Positions 48,907 through 59,328 are shown, numbered from the stretch's first letter. The stretch: 64,000 nucleotides of DNA from Rhabdophis nuchalis (GCA_039707465.1 CM077643.1:325815919-325879918); one strand, 5' to 3'. Notes: generated by a model not told the origin, from the letters alone. Program-made: numbers and translations.

Positions 48907-48912
48907 ATGTAG
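48907..48912 (+). promoter_or_regulatory. Start-stop uORF (ATG TAG) in the presumed 5' UTR
   Basis: An ATG immediately followed by TAG lies 41 nt upstream of the SLC35F3 start codon, in another frame. If the transcript starts upstream, it would be a one-codon uORF that can pause initiating ribosomes. The ATG context (TCAGGATGT) has C at -3, so it is weak. Inference only; the transcription start is not known. Confidence 0.45.
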
Positions 48913-48952
48913 GCGATCGACGGAAGGGCTCTTACTGGCAGAAGGGCTCATC

Positions 48953-49028
48953 ATGAAGAAACACTCGGCCAGAGTAGCCCCTCTTAGCGCCTGCAACAGC
49001 CCGGTTCTTACTCTCACCAAAGTGGAAG
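48953..49028 (+). CDS. SLC35F3, coding exon 1
   Basis: Encodes the first 25 residues plus one base: MKKHSARVAPLSACNSP, then VLTLTKVE. This is the N-terminus I know from vertebrate SLC35F3, a member of the nucleotide-sugar transporter-like family 35 that has been proposed to transport thiamine. The start ATG has A at -3. The frame is open upstream to about 48758 but has no further in-frame ATG. The donor is AAG|GTAAAC after 49028, phase 1. This part is cytosolic and precedes the first membrane helix. Intron 1 is 10,300 bp. Confidence 0.93.
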
Positions 49029-50130
49029 GTAAACGCGCCCAGCCAGCCAGGATTCCGCGCAGGGTTTTTGGTTGGGTGGTTTTTCCCCCCCTCCGGGACA
49101 GAGAAAGCGTCTGGGGAGGGCGGCAAAGGCTCTGCCGTCGCCAAGTGGCGGGGGAGCGGCCCGCCGCGGGGGGCGAAAGCAAGCTCGGGGGGCTTTGGGG
49201 ATGCACCTGCCTTGGTTCTGCGGGACGGGCGTGGTGTAAGAGAGAGAGGCCGCCCCGGGGAAGTCGGAGAAGACGGGTGGGCTTCTGGGTTGCCTGCTGC
49301 AGTTTCCCCCCTCCCTCCCCTTCTCCTCATGCTAAGGAGGAGTTGGAGGGGGGGGGGCAATTAGGGCATGCTTGACTTGGTTCCCTTTAAGGGAAGCTTT
49401 CGCCAATGCGGCTCCGCTGTCCCGGGGCGGTGAAAGTCACCTTTTCGGGGGTCGTCTGACTCGCCCTCCTCGAGGGAGTGGAGCCGGCCAGGCGTCCCCC
49501 GCCGGCCCGCCGTAAGTTCTCTCTTCAAGCGCAGGGGCTTCCCTGGTATAAACAAGCTGGAGAGGGTGGCACGAACCTGGCGCATTGGAGGAGGAGGAGG
49601 AGGAGGAGGGCAGCTGGTTGGAAGATGGGTAAAGGCTCCGCATTAGGCTGTGGGGGTAGGTGGATGAGGTAATTTGGCGGGTATCCACTTGGAAGCGCCT
49701 CTCGGGGAAGAACTCCGCATTCCTCCTCAGGGAGATGCCCCTTCTTTTCTCTCCCCAAGCCCCGCCACTAAAAGCCCGGTCTCCCGCTCCCGGGAGGGAA
49801 GGGAGACTTCTGAAAACACTTTAGGGCCCGCCAACTCTCGCTGCCGTTTTAAAGCAGGCAGACGTGCTCTGAGAAGACCGCTACGGTCGTTGCCCGGTTG
49901 ACGGGACCCGAGGCAAGACCGCCCCCATTGGCAGCCCAGACTCGCCGCGCTTCAAAGGGGGAAGCCGTTACCCGAGAAGAGCTTCCGCCGTAAATCAAGC
50001 TGGGCTGCAGAAGTCGTTGAGATGTACTTTCGGGACCTGAGGAACAACTGAGTTGAACGGGTGGCCAAAAGGCAGCCGGCACCCCGGGGAGCGGCCGTGC
50101 GATCATGGGGAGCTTAGAAAGAAGAGCCGG

Positions 50131-50406
50131 TAGGAAAAAGGGGGGGGGGAGAGAGAGAGAGAGTTGGATGGGGGCGAGGAGAGGGCTTGTGGCGTTGTGG
50201 TGTTGGATTCGAAAGAATGAGAAGTTTGCAAGTTGTGGGTTGGTTTTGCTGGTTGGTAGAAACAACTTGCCCACCGGATAGGATGACTATGAAAGAGGCA
50301 AAGGGATTAAAAGCTAATCGTTGAACAGAAGAAGACATGATGGGAGGGAAAATAAATGTGCTTGGTATTTAATAATAGTGCTGGACATCTAGAAATGAGG
50401 AAAACA
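50131..50406. other. Start of SLC35F3 intron 1 beyond the CpG island
   Basis: Contains (GA)n at about 50150-50162. No other feature. Confidence 0.5.
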
Positions 50407-50414
50407 GATTAGAA

Positions 50415-50549
50415 CAGGGGTCTGCAAAGTCGGCTCTTTTAAGACTGGTGGACTTCAACTCCCAGAATTCCCCAGCCAGCATAGCTGGCTGGGGAATTCT
50501 GGGAGTTGAAGTCTACCAGTCTTAAAACAGCCGACTTTGCAGACCCCTG
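50415..50549. mobile_element. Palindromic hAT miniature in SLC35F3 intron 1
   Basis: 135 bp; ends CAGGGGTCTGCAAAGTCGG and its inverse; centre AGCCAGCATAGCTGGCT. Flanks gattagaa (50407-50414) and gactagaa (50550-50557) match at 7 of 8. Nearly identical to 43552-43686. When SLC35F3 is transcribed this would fold into a long hairpin in the pre-mRNA. Confidence 0.93.
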
Positions 50550-50735
50550 GACTAGAATAACAGAGTTGAAAGGGACCTTGGAGGTCTTCTAGTCCAACCC
50601 CCTGCTCAAGCAGGAAACCCTACGCCACTTCAGACAAATGGTGGTTCAGTCTCTTCTTGAAAAAGTCCAGTGTTGGAGCATTCAAAACTTGTGGAGGCAA
50701 GTTGTTCTTCTGATTAATTGTTCTAAGAAGAGGAG
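50550..50735 (-). mobile_element. CR1 LINE 3'-end fragment
   Basis: CTAGAATAACAGAGTTGAAAGGGACCTTGG-type inverted CR1 end followed on the minus strand by the UTR and the last ~30 codons. The palindrome at 50415 sits directly at its end. Confidence 0.88.
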
Positions 50736-51602
50736 AGACTTTGAATTAAAAGAAGAAAAGTGATGCTCCACTCTAGGCTGATTTACTTAGAGATATGTTG
50801 TGCTGCAGCCTTCTAGCTTTACAGTACAACTCTCAAATGTCAGCTATCATGAGTAATTTGGAGGGTACTAGGTTGGGAAAGGAATCCATTGCTCTGAACC
50901 ATCACTGTTACTACATGGAACTATACAGAATAATGCTATTCTGGAAGGATTCCACTTGTTTTCAGAGGAGGGGGTAATCATTTAGGTTCGTGAATCAAAT
51001 ATATAATATTAAATATATCATAGCCACCACTTCATCATCCATGTATTGTGTTAGTCAAATATTTTAGATATATGCGTTTTATTTTTGGGTGGGAATACAG
51101 AAGAACCATACATGAGAAGACACATTTTAATATGCATGAAGGCATTTTTATTACTTGCTTTCTTATTTATTAGTTGGCCCAGGCCAAACATAAATTGTGG
51201 AATAGGTTTTGCATGAAGATGTGACAAAAACTTAACAATTTCAACTGGTTGCTCTTTCCTTTGTTTACATGAAGTCATTTTTATTTGGACTAGAGACACA
51301 GGGACAGTTAAAATGTTTTCCATTGATTTGCATTATGCATCCCAGCATTAAGACATATTTTCTTATTCTTTAATCTTGTTCATAAATGATAAGAACTTCC
51401 TGCATTCTGGTATACAACTGCTGCTTTTAGAGATGGGATTTTCCATAGTCATTGTGAGGTTAGAATATATAACAGTATCTCACCTATATAAGCATTAGTC
51501 TGCAAATCTAATTTCTATCTCCACTAGATAACCTGACTATTTGGGGAAAACCTGGCAAGGTCCAACTTTGTTAATATTTGGATGGAAGATCACAGGAAAT
51601 CT
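50736..51602. other. Intron 1, nothing recognised
   Basis: No supported repeat or exon. Confidence 0.5.
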
Positions 51603-51792
51603 CAATACAATACAATACAATAGCAGAGTTGGAAGGGACCTTGGAAGTCATCTAGTCCAACCCCCTGCCTAGGCAGGAAGCCCTATACCGTTTCAGACAA
51701 ATGGCTATCCAACATCTTTTTAAAGACTTGCAGTGTTGGGGCATTCACAACTTCTGGCTGTTCCACTGATTAATTGTTCTAACTGTCAGGAA
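51603..51792 (-). mobile_element. CR1 LINE 3'-end fragment
   Basis: Starts with the inverted terminal repeat (AATAC)n then AGCAGAGTTGGAAGGGACC, and on the minus strand covers the UTR and the last part of the ORF (MAICLKRYR-like). A small internal deletion removes about 14 bp of the conserved PPEVV region. Confidence 0.92.
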
Positions 51793-53109
51793 TCTCGGGT
51801 CTACAGCTTAGATTGGGAAATGTTAACATTCCTGAAGACTGACAAGACTCTTACATATTATTGCTGGGAAAATGATGTGCCTGCAGTCACTAGACTTTAG
51901 GCTTGATACAAAGGATTCTACATTTTACATGCGACATGGATTTTGTGGCTCCTGCAAAAGATAATCCCACAAAGTATAGCTTTTCAGAATGGGCATATAC
52001 TCTTTTTCTTTTGTCCTGCTTGTTTGTTGCCAGATTGAAACTAGCTAAGGATGAAATATTCACTTCAGATGCAGGATAAATAACGTTTCCAATCTACTCT
52101 GTCATGGATTTTCAAAACACATTTTGCATTATCTTTTGGAAACTCTTTTAAAATTCTTTTGTCTTTAATGGAACATCAAGGCATGTCTAGGATGCTGCCG
52201 CACTGCATATAAGTGAATATGTTCTAGAAAACACATAGCTGTTTTTCTCAGTATTTTCTCTGTGTTTTGTTTATATAAAAATTATATTACACTACTCATC
52301 TCACTTAAAGGTGACTATATGTTATAGAATCAAACAAAACTAGTAGCATTGACAAAATCTTCAGGTAATATAAGGCATTCCTAAGGATCCCAATCTGAAA
52401 AGGGATTATAAAGTAAACCTTTCTATTAAATTAAATTTAAATTTACTCCAAATCAAAAGTGTGTAGTTAAGAATGAAGCTATAAAGAGATATTGACTAAA
52501 GACATGTAGTATAATTCTCTAAAATGTAGATCAGGTATGGTTTAACTGCATTCCCTCACTCCCCAAATTGGACTATAATTCATAAGACATGCACAGAATT
52601 CAAATCCAACAACCTCTGGAAAGCAAAACATTTTCTATCCCTCTTTTAATTCTTTTCTACCTTGTTATTAACATCCATTGTCAGATCCCTTGACCATTAA
52701 AAATGAATCTATCTTCTATTTTGGCAATTATCTTCTAATAGGATTTGTATTATAGGTTTTTTTTTGTTTACATTGTGATTTATTTATTTTACATATAATA
52801 TTTATGCATTTATGTTTAAGATTCAAATTCTTAAATTGGCCAACTCTGGAATTGCACTTGAGTCTTTAGACTCCAGCTCATTTTAGCCTACCTAAAAATG
52901 ATAACCCATCCTAAAACATAAAACAGGTATTAATTATTAAAACATTAAAAATGTTAAAATTTAACAGGAAAAAAGCAAGTCAAGCCATGAAGGCAGAATA
53001 AAATAACAGTGTTCAGCATTTTAATCTCCAGAGGTATGGGGGACCCCAGGACCGCACGTAGAATATATCATAGGAGTGATGAGCCTTCCAATGTTACCTT
53101 TCTAAATTC
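51793..53109. other. Intron 1, nothing recognised
   Basis: AT-rich with no supported feature. Confidence 0.5.
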
Positions 53110-53460
53110 CTGAATAGAGGAAGCTCAAAATATCATTTCCAGGTTAATCTCAAAGGATGGACTAACGGGATTTGGAGAATATGTCCCCATAGAAACCATG
53201 GAGACAAGCCATGTAGGACGTTAGAAGTTAACCCTTGAATTGAGTTCATGGGGCATCTTGTCCAGTACCAGCAATACACAGGAGCAAAGCTGCTGAAACA
53301 GCCCTTACTTGTCAGTATGCAGGCTATCATATTCTGCACCATCTGAAGTTTCCAATAGACAGCTGTAACATATTGCAGTAACTCAGCCTCAAAGTAGGGA
53401 TGGTATGAATGATGGGCACTGTAACCTCCCTCTACAGAAAGGGCTGCAATTTAATTTCAG
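53110..53460 (-). mobile_element. Ancient L2-like LINE remnant
   Basis: On the minus strand, a decayed ORF resembles the L2 thumb region: the plus strand keeps the order ATTCTGCACCATCTGAAGTT ... TTGCAGTAACTCAG ... seen in antisense in the minus-strand L2 at 37990-38090 (ATTCTGGACCAACTG, TTGCAGTAGTCCAG). Much more diverged than the other L2 copies. Confidence 0.6.
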
Positions 53461-53932
53461 ATACATTTATATCCCTACTTTAAGACACAGAACTCCCAAG
53501 ATTTTTTTTAATAAATGTTAAAATGAAAATTTTTAGGTGTGTGATTCAATATTTTGTTCTTGTAGTTTTAATCATTTGCTATAGTGATAGTAAAATGAAA
53601 GTGACTTATATTTTAGTATACAAAGAATTAATGTGTTGTAGAAAGTAAATATTGTCAGTGTCAAGTACAATTTCTTTTAATCTGGTTTCTTTTAAGCTTC
53701 TTCTTTGGGCTATTTATTCTTTAGGGATATTGAAAAGCATTTTTCACTTGTAAATTAATTGGTAATTTGAATAAGTAGCTTTATTATCCACTTAACAACA
53801 AAATTTGTTTCTCTGAAGTTTTCATTTGGCTTGCATATAAAATGCTAGTGAGTTTTCCCACAGAAAAACTCTGTAATTTATAATTGGGCAATATCTTTGT
53901 TGGGATATTTTTGTTGAGATATATACTTTGCT
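53461..53932. other. Intron 1, nothing recognised
   Basis: No supported feature. Confidence 0.5.
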
Positions 53933-54036
53933 GAGAGCTAATTTGGTGTTGTGGTTAAGGCATCAGGCTAGAAAACTGACTGAATTCTAGTCCTGCATTA
54001 GGCACAAAGCCAGCTGGGTGACCTGGTCCATTCACT

Positions 54037-54645
54037 CTAGAAAGAGTTCAGAGAAGAGCAACAAAGGTGATTAGGCACCGTAGATAAAACATATGAAGAA
54101 GAGTTGCAGGAATCAGGTATGTCTAGTTTAATGAAAAGAAGGACTAAGAGTGACATGGTAGCAATGTTCCAATATCTAAGGCGTTGCCACAAAGGAGTCA
54201 AGCTATTCTCCAAAGTACCTGCAAACAAGACAAGAAGCAATAGATGGAAACTAATCAAGGAGAGAATCAACTTGGAATTAAGGGGAAACTTCCCGACAGA
54301 GCAATTAATCAGTGGAACTACTTGCCTCTAGAAGTTGTGGTCCAACACTGTAGGTTTTTAAAAGCAGACTGGGCAACCATATGTCTGAATGGTTTCCTGC
54401 TTGAACAGGGGTTGGACTAGAACAGTAGTCACCAACTAGTGGTCCGTGTACCACAAGTCGTCCACGAGAAAATTTTGGTGGTCCAAGAAAAATTATTTGC
54501 ATTTTTTATATTGCACTAAATACTATTTATCTTTTTTAAAAAATCATATTAATGGTCCGCAGGATTTAAAATTGAGAATTTAGTGGTCCCTGAGGTTAGT
54601 GACCCCTGGACTAGAAGACCTTCAAGGTCTCTTTCAACTATGTTA
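54037..54645 (+). mobile_element. CR1 fragment inside the SINE
   Basis: Encodes decayed SSLMKRRTKSDMVAMFQYL, KLIKERINLELR and later CR1 C-terminal blocks, then the UTR (GTTGGACTAGAA). Interrupted by the hAT at 54423-54608 within the UTR; ends GACCTTCAAGGTCTCTTTC. Junctions share short homology (CTCT) with the SINE. Confidence 0.9.
54423..54608 (+). mobile_element. Non-autonomous hAT, 186 bp, inside CR1 inside SINE
   Basis: Ends CAGTAGTCACCAACTAGTGG and GGTTAGTGACCCCTG. Perfect 8-bp target duplication gactagaa (54415-54422, 54609-54616). The target is the CR1 3' UTR, so it is the youngest of three nested insertions. Confidence 0.95.
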
Positions 54646-54787
54646 CGATGTTGACTTGCTGTTACCTTTGTCTCAGCCGTAAGGAAGAGGCAATGGCAAA
54701 CCACTTCTAAAAAACTTTGCCAAGAAAACTGCAGGGACTTGTTTGGGCAGTCTCCAAGAATCAGACATGATTGAACGGAAGGAAAAA

Positions 54788-55491
54788 TTATTTGTTAGAG
54801 TAATTTAAGCATACTAATGTTATAAGAAATACTGGTAATTTAAAATAGAGATTTAAATTAAAGTGCAGAATGAAGGGAAGATGTTGAGTCACCAAACAAG
54901 CTTTTATTGCTACCTATTTCAGTTACAGGTGAATCTGCAACTCTTTTCCCAAGTTTATTGCCTCATTAATGGCTCCATAAAGTTACCATAAGTGTAACAT
55001 TGGTAAGCCCATTTACGTCGCAATCCTCTGCACATAGGCAACTGAAACTATCTGCCCTCACACTTCCAGAAAGCCAGATAGGGTGCAAAATCTTTGCTTT
55101 CTAAATAAACTAAGCCTGATAACACATATACTGTAGAATGATTCTCAACACATCCCTTTTGGCAAGTGAGAACAAAATTTAAGTCATTTTGGAATCCTAA
55201 CCTCAAGAAAGAGGAAAGGGAAAATAATAGGCTTTTCCTGAACAGAATAAAAAGTTTCCCCAGCCTTACCATTTTCTGAAAAAGATTGTGGGAGATCAAA
55301 GATTGCTGGGAAAGGAGGAATGGAGGGGAGAAAAGTTCTGGATTGAGGTCCCAGAGACCTCCAGAAATCAACTGAGATAAGCCCAATAAACCCAACTTCT
55401 CCAGTTCTGTCTTGATTCATGATTAATAGAGCTAAGTTAGTTTGTCTATAAAGAATAAAGCTGACAGAGGGAGTTCAGAAGTAAGACCAAG
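54788..55491. other. Intron 1, nothing recognised
   Basis: No supported repeat or exon. Confidence 0.5.
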
Positions 55492-55711
55492 AAGCCCTGG
55501 TGATGCAATGGTTGGAATGCAGTACTGTAGGTCAACTCTGCCCATAGTCTGGAGTTCGATCCTGACCAGCTCAAGGCTGACTCAGCCTTCCATCCTTCCG
55601 AGGTCATTAAAATAAGGACAGGGTAATATACAAAACATTGTAACACACACACATCGAAAGTGCTGTAAAGCACTATAGGGTGACATGTAAGTCTAAGTGC
55701 CAGTACTATTG
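55492..55711 (+). mobile_element. tRNA-derived SINE
   Basis: A tRNA-like head with A-box-like TGGTTGGAATGC and B box GAGTTCGATCC (55552-55562), then the body GCTGACTCAGCCTTCCATCC and a tail TAAGTCTAAGTGCC..TATTG. I recognise this as a SINE common in snakes, different from the Sauria type. Somewhat decayed. Confidence 0.8.
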
Positions 55712-56374
55712 ATGTAGATCAAGGAATGAGGATGAATTGCTCATAAGCTTCTGATTAAAAATTGGAAATCAATTAGAAGTATTCAATAAACACTGAAACC
55801 AAGACAAGATTGATTAATAAGTTAGGATGCACTGTTTGGGGTTTGTGCTTTATTTTCTAGGGCTTCACCTGCTTATATCTAGCAATTGTATGTAATAACT
55901 TTTGTGTATGATGTCTAATGCAATTTTGTGCAAAAACTCATTTTTTGTAATTGTGTTCAGTAGTAGTCTCTTTGAGCCATAAATCTGTACATTATAGATT
56001 ACTCTCCCCCACAGCACTTTATTGGGGATATTTAAGCCACTGTTTGTTTTATTTTCAGTACTACGTCTCATATTGTATCCGCTTTTAATTGTTTGGAGCA
56101 TTTGACTATCTAATATTAAAAATGTCCTATTCAAGGCTGAACAAACACATCATAAACTGTTAACTGAGGAGGAGTATTTCAGCCAATTAAATAAGCAGGC
56201 AAAGAGCCAGCAATGCAGATGCACACCCGTTTTTGGAAAGATGGAGAACAGGATGGGCAGGCACAGAACAGAAGCTACAATGTTCAGTCCAGAATCAGGA
56301 TAGCACAGGTTCAAGGAAATGGTGTAAGACAATGAAAGGTTCATAGTTGCTGGTAAAATATCACGAAATCTGTT
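55712..56374. other. Intron 1, nothing recognised
   Basis: No supported feature. Confidence 0.5.
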
Positions 56375-56698
56375 ACCTAGGCCAGGGGTCCCCAACCTTT
56401 TTTGCACCAGGGACCTGTTTCATTTTAAAGAAAATTCTGCGGACCGGCTGGCCTAGAGGAGGAGGAGGGGAGGGGGAACAGGTGGCGCAAGCGCACGTGG
56501 GGGGGAGAGTCGGCTCACTTGGCCCTCTAGGGCAGTGGTGGGCAAACTTATTAGTCAATAGAGCCAAATATCAACAGTACCACTACTGAAATTTCTTTTG
56601 AGAGCCAAAAGGTGTGGCCTGTTTTATGGGAGTGGCTCAGTTGTCATGTGACCCAGTGGGCGTGGCCAACTTGGAAAATGTGGTGAAACTCACTTAAT

Positions 56699-57047
56699 GC
56701 TTATCAGGGTGCCGTCGGCCGGGCAATGCCGACTGGCGACACCTAGGGGAAGGGCCTTCTCTGTGGCGGGCCCTGCCCTTTGGAACGACTTAGCCCCTGA
56801 ACTTCACACCATCTCAGACCTCCGCCTCTTCCGCCAGTGTCTAAAGACACATCTTTTCCATCAAGCCGGCCTAGCGTAACCCTCCGCTGTGACTATTTTA
56901 GACAGTTTTAATTTGGGGATTTTAAATTGATTTTAGCACAGGATGGGAATTTAATATGTTTTTAAATTTTATATTCTGTTATATTGTATGTTTTTAATTC
57001 CTGTGCGCCGCCCTGGGTCCTTTTTGGAGAAGGACGGGATATAAATT
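56699..57047 (+). mobile_element. L2 LINE 3' end
   Basis: The last 60 codons of L2 ([20 protein letters not shown], then WNDL) in an open frame to 56879, then the UTR to CGCCGCCCTGGGTCC and an (AATAAA)n tail. Very close to 21716-22055, so both come from one recent subfamily. Confidence 0.93.
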
Positions 57048-57105
57048 TAATAAAATAAAAATAAAAATAAAATAACCAAAATTTTGGGCTCAATTGTGGT
57101 CATAA

Positions 57106-57735
57106 GTTCGTTCTTCCTTCCTTCCTTCCTTCCTTCCTTCCTTTCTTCCATTTCTGGCTGGTCTTTGGTCTTCTGAAGATGGTAAAAATGGATTTATGGG
57201 CACTCGTTATATATAAAGGCAGCCCATGACTCTTTGGGATGCTGGTTTGAATCCAGGATGTGATTCCTTTGAAATGACCACTGGGAGAAAAATATATCTT
57301 TAACCTGGTTAACCAAAAAGGTAGCTTGAGGTGGAAGGAAATAGGAAAATAGATTCTTTCCTTTCCTTTCCTTTCCTTCCTTCTATTGCCTCCCTCCCCC
57401 TTCCTCCCTTCTTTCCTTCCCTCCCTCCTACCCTCCATCCCTCTTTCTCTTTCTTTCTTTCTTCCTTCCTTCCTTCTTTCACCCCTCCCTCCCTCCTCCC
57501 TCCTCTTCTTTCCTTCACTCCCTCCCTCCCACCCTCCATTCATCTTTTTCTATTTTTCTTTCTTTCTCTTTCTCTGTTTCTCTCTCTCTCTGTGTGTGTA
57601 TCTGTCTCTCTCCTCCCTCCACCCACCTCTGTCACTCTGTGTGTGTGTGTGTGTGTCTGATTACCTCTCTCCCTCTCTCTCTCTATTTCTGTCTCTCTAA
57701 GTCTGTCGCTCTGTGTGTCTGTCATTCTCTCCCTC
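57106..57735. repeat. Long CCTT/CT/GT pyrimidine microsatellite
   Basis: CTTC and CCTT tracts at 57106-57145 and 57355-57540, then CT and a (GT)n (57638-57655) to about 57735. The middle (57146-57350) is a non-repetitive patch. Open frames here are low-complexity shadows. Confidence 0.9.
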
Positions 57736-58237
57736 CCCCCCTCCTCCGGGAAGCAGCAGAGGGGAGGTTATCCCGCAACAAGCGAGCGAGCGGGCGGGCG
57801 GGCGGAGGACCCGAGCTGCTGCTACCTTAAGTGTCGCCAAGGCCGTCCGGGCGCCACATGCGGCTGGAAGGGAGGGGGCGTGCACGCCCAGTTGGTGCTT
57901 AAGGTAGCCGCAGCTTGGGTCCTCCGCCCGCCCACCCGCTCAGGATGAGGCAGCCGTAACCTCCTCACTGACATGCTGACCCCTCCGGGTAGCCCCAGAA
58001 AGTGCGCCGCGGTGGCCGTCAGAAGGAGCTGTTGGAGGCGCGCTCGGCCATCCTCTGCCCAGGGGGCTGCTCCCTCTTCCTCCTCTCCGGCCCTGCGGCC
58101 CGGTTCTTATGAAGCCGCGGACCGGCACCGGTCCGCGTACCGGGGGTTGGGGACCCCTGACCTAGGCCATACAATAGATACTGGGAACAAAATTCTGAGT
58201 CAATTGCTCATCTTTATGAAATATTTATTTTGTTTAT

Positions 58238-58560
58238 CCAATGTACAGATCTGTATATATCTCACTAGCAGATCTGTACATTGGGGAAACAAAACAACCA
58301 TTTCATAAATGCATGGCACAACATAGGAGAACAAACCCATCAGGTCAAGATTCAGCAGTCCATCTGTATTTTAAAAGACAAAGGCCACTCTTTCAAAGAA
58401 AACAAAACCCATATTTTGGACAGAGAGGACTGTGGTTTGAAATAGGGGTCAAAGAGGTCATCTTTGTCATAATTGAACAACCCTCTGTCAACAGAAAGAG
58501 ATACAGAGAGGTGACCCTGAGGACACAGATAAACCTACAATGGCCTCAACAACTCTTAAT
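58238..58560 (+). mobile_element. Penelope-like element fragment, GIY-YIG endonuclease
   Basis: From 58269 the frame reads DLYIGETKQPFHKCMAQHRR, then GQDSAVHLYF, RGLWFEIGVKEVIFV and EQPSVNRKRYR, the C-terminal GIY-YIG endonuclease domain of Penelope/Neptune elements. The reverse transcriptase is missing. 58238-58253 is an inverted copy of 58269-58284 at the 5' edge. The right side is cut by the hAT miniature at 58563. Confidence 0.88.
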
Positions 58561-58562
58561 AT

Positions 58563-58696
58563 AGGGGTGACAAGCCTGCGGCCTGTGGACCAGATGTGTC
58601 ACATGGTGGCCATGACTATGCCTGGTTTAGTGAAGGGAAAAAAGTCACGCTATGTCATATGACGATGCTGTGATGACATGAGTTTGACACCCCTGT
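58563..58696 (-). mobile_element. Non-autonomous hAT miniature
   Basis: The right end GAGTTTGACACCCCTG is intact; the left end is decayed (AGGGGTGACAAGCC). Same family as 25587 and 44545. No clear target duplication. Confidence 0.7.
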
Positions 58697-59328
58697 AAAA
58701 TAATCCAAATACCATACCATAATTGTAACAGGAGTGTATGTTTATGCTATGTTTCGTAGCATATAATTAGGTGCAAATGAAAAGGCACATACTGAAGTCA
58801 TTTATTGCTTCCCCAAATGGCATAGTGTGCATTCGCTTGTCCATTATTCCTTCCAATGCAAGAGCAGAAAAACATTCAACAACTCATGCTCAAGATCATT
58901 TTCACAGTAAAGTGATACGTGTGGTATTGTGTGTCACATGACTTCTGCACTGTAAAAACTTTTATTGCTTGATTTAACACTTGGCATAAAGGTAGGCACA
59001 GAGTAAAATATTTTTAAAATGTATGTATGCAACTGGATCATTTTTGTGACTAGGAATATAACAGATTTTTAAGAAGCATGGTATTGGGCTTGAGCCCATA
59101 GATACTTAGTTGTATATATGGAAACAAAATCTGAGTTAATAAAGTTCAGTAAATTCCCTTGGTATTATTCTATTGCCTAAGGATTCTAAATTATTTTCCT
59201 TTAATTGTGAATTTAACGCTGAGATCCACATATGGTGCCATTTCAGGCTTGCTGCTTTGAAAATAAAAGAGTGCAGAATATACATCACTGAGTCTAACAT
59301 TTGCCCTCTTTCCTTTGCTTTTTCTCAG
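58697..59328. other. 3' part of intron 1
   Basis: No repeat recognised. The end is a polypyrimidine tract (CTCTTTCCTTTGCTTTTTCTCAG) and the AG acceptor at 59327-59328. Confidence 0.7.

Larger units (their letters stand above)
48440..50130 (+). promoter_or_regulatory. CpG-island promoter of SLC35F3
   Basis: CpG density rises abruptly near 48440 and falls after about 50130, against CpG-poor flanks. It covers the first coding exon. A reversed CCAAT box (ATTGG, 48715-48719) and a CRE-like TGACGT (48725-48730) lie close together some 230 bp upstream of the start codon, with no TATA box nearby, so initiation is probably dispersed somewhere around 48730-48800. A (GGCA)n tract (about 48807-48832) would lie in the 5' UTR. 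Long open frames in this region on both strands are GC-rich shadows. Confidence 0.82.
53933..54787 (+). mobile_element. Sauria-type tRNA SINE, split by CR1
   Basis: The tRNA-like head is at 53933-54036, with an A-box-like GTGGTTAAGGC and a B-box-like GAATTCTAGTCC. The body and tail are at 54646-54787 (GGCAATGGCAAACCACTTCT ... CAGACATGATTGAACGGAAG); this tail resembles the 3' end of Bov-B LINEs, whose enzymes are thought to mobilise Sauria SINEs. About 600 bp of CR1 interrupts it. Confidence 0.87.
56383..58159 (+). mobile_element. Non-autonomous hAT, 1.78 kb, with nested repeats
   Basis: Left end CAGGGGTCCCCAACC, right end GGTTGGGGACCCCTG, perfect inverted copies. Perfect 8-bp target duplication acctaggc (56375-56382, 58160-58167). 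Subterminal CGGACCGG and GGACCGGCACCGGTCCGCG motifs pair with each other. Inside: the start of another hAT family (CAGTGGTGGGCAAACT near 56535), an L2 3' end, a long pyrimidine microsatellite, and GC-rich sequence (57760-58120) that could be mistaken for a CpG island. No transposase. Confidence 0.95.

Noticed and set aside
48758..49375. 205-codon frame through SLC35F3 exon 1 and into the intron
   Set aside because: It begins with GTG, not ATG, and crosses the GTAAAC donor. Only the 48953-49028 part is supported as coding.
48886..50338. Several long antisense and sense frames in the CpG island
   Set aside because: GC-rich DNA has few stops; the frames overlap each other, contradict the exon, and show only low-complexity residues.
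53933..54010. A functional tRNA gene
   Set aside because: The tRNA-like head is followed by a SINE body and Bov-B-like tail and does not form an intact cloverleaf sequence as far as I can see.
57100..57700. Lysine/arginine/glutamate- and proline/serine-rich frames on both strands
   Set aside because: Shadows of the CCTT/CT/GT microsatellite.
57760..58120. A second CpG island or alternative SLC35F3 promoter
   Set aside because: The GC-rich block lies inside a hAT element with perfect ends and target duplication; no exon-like sequence with a donor was recognised. Kept only as a checkable possibility.
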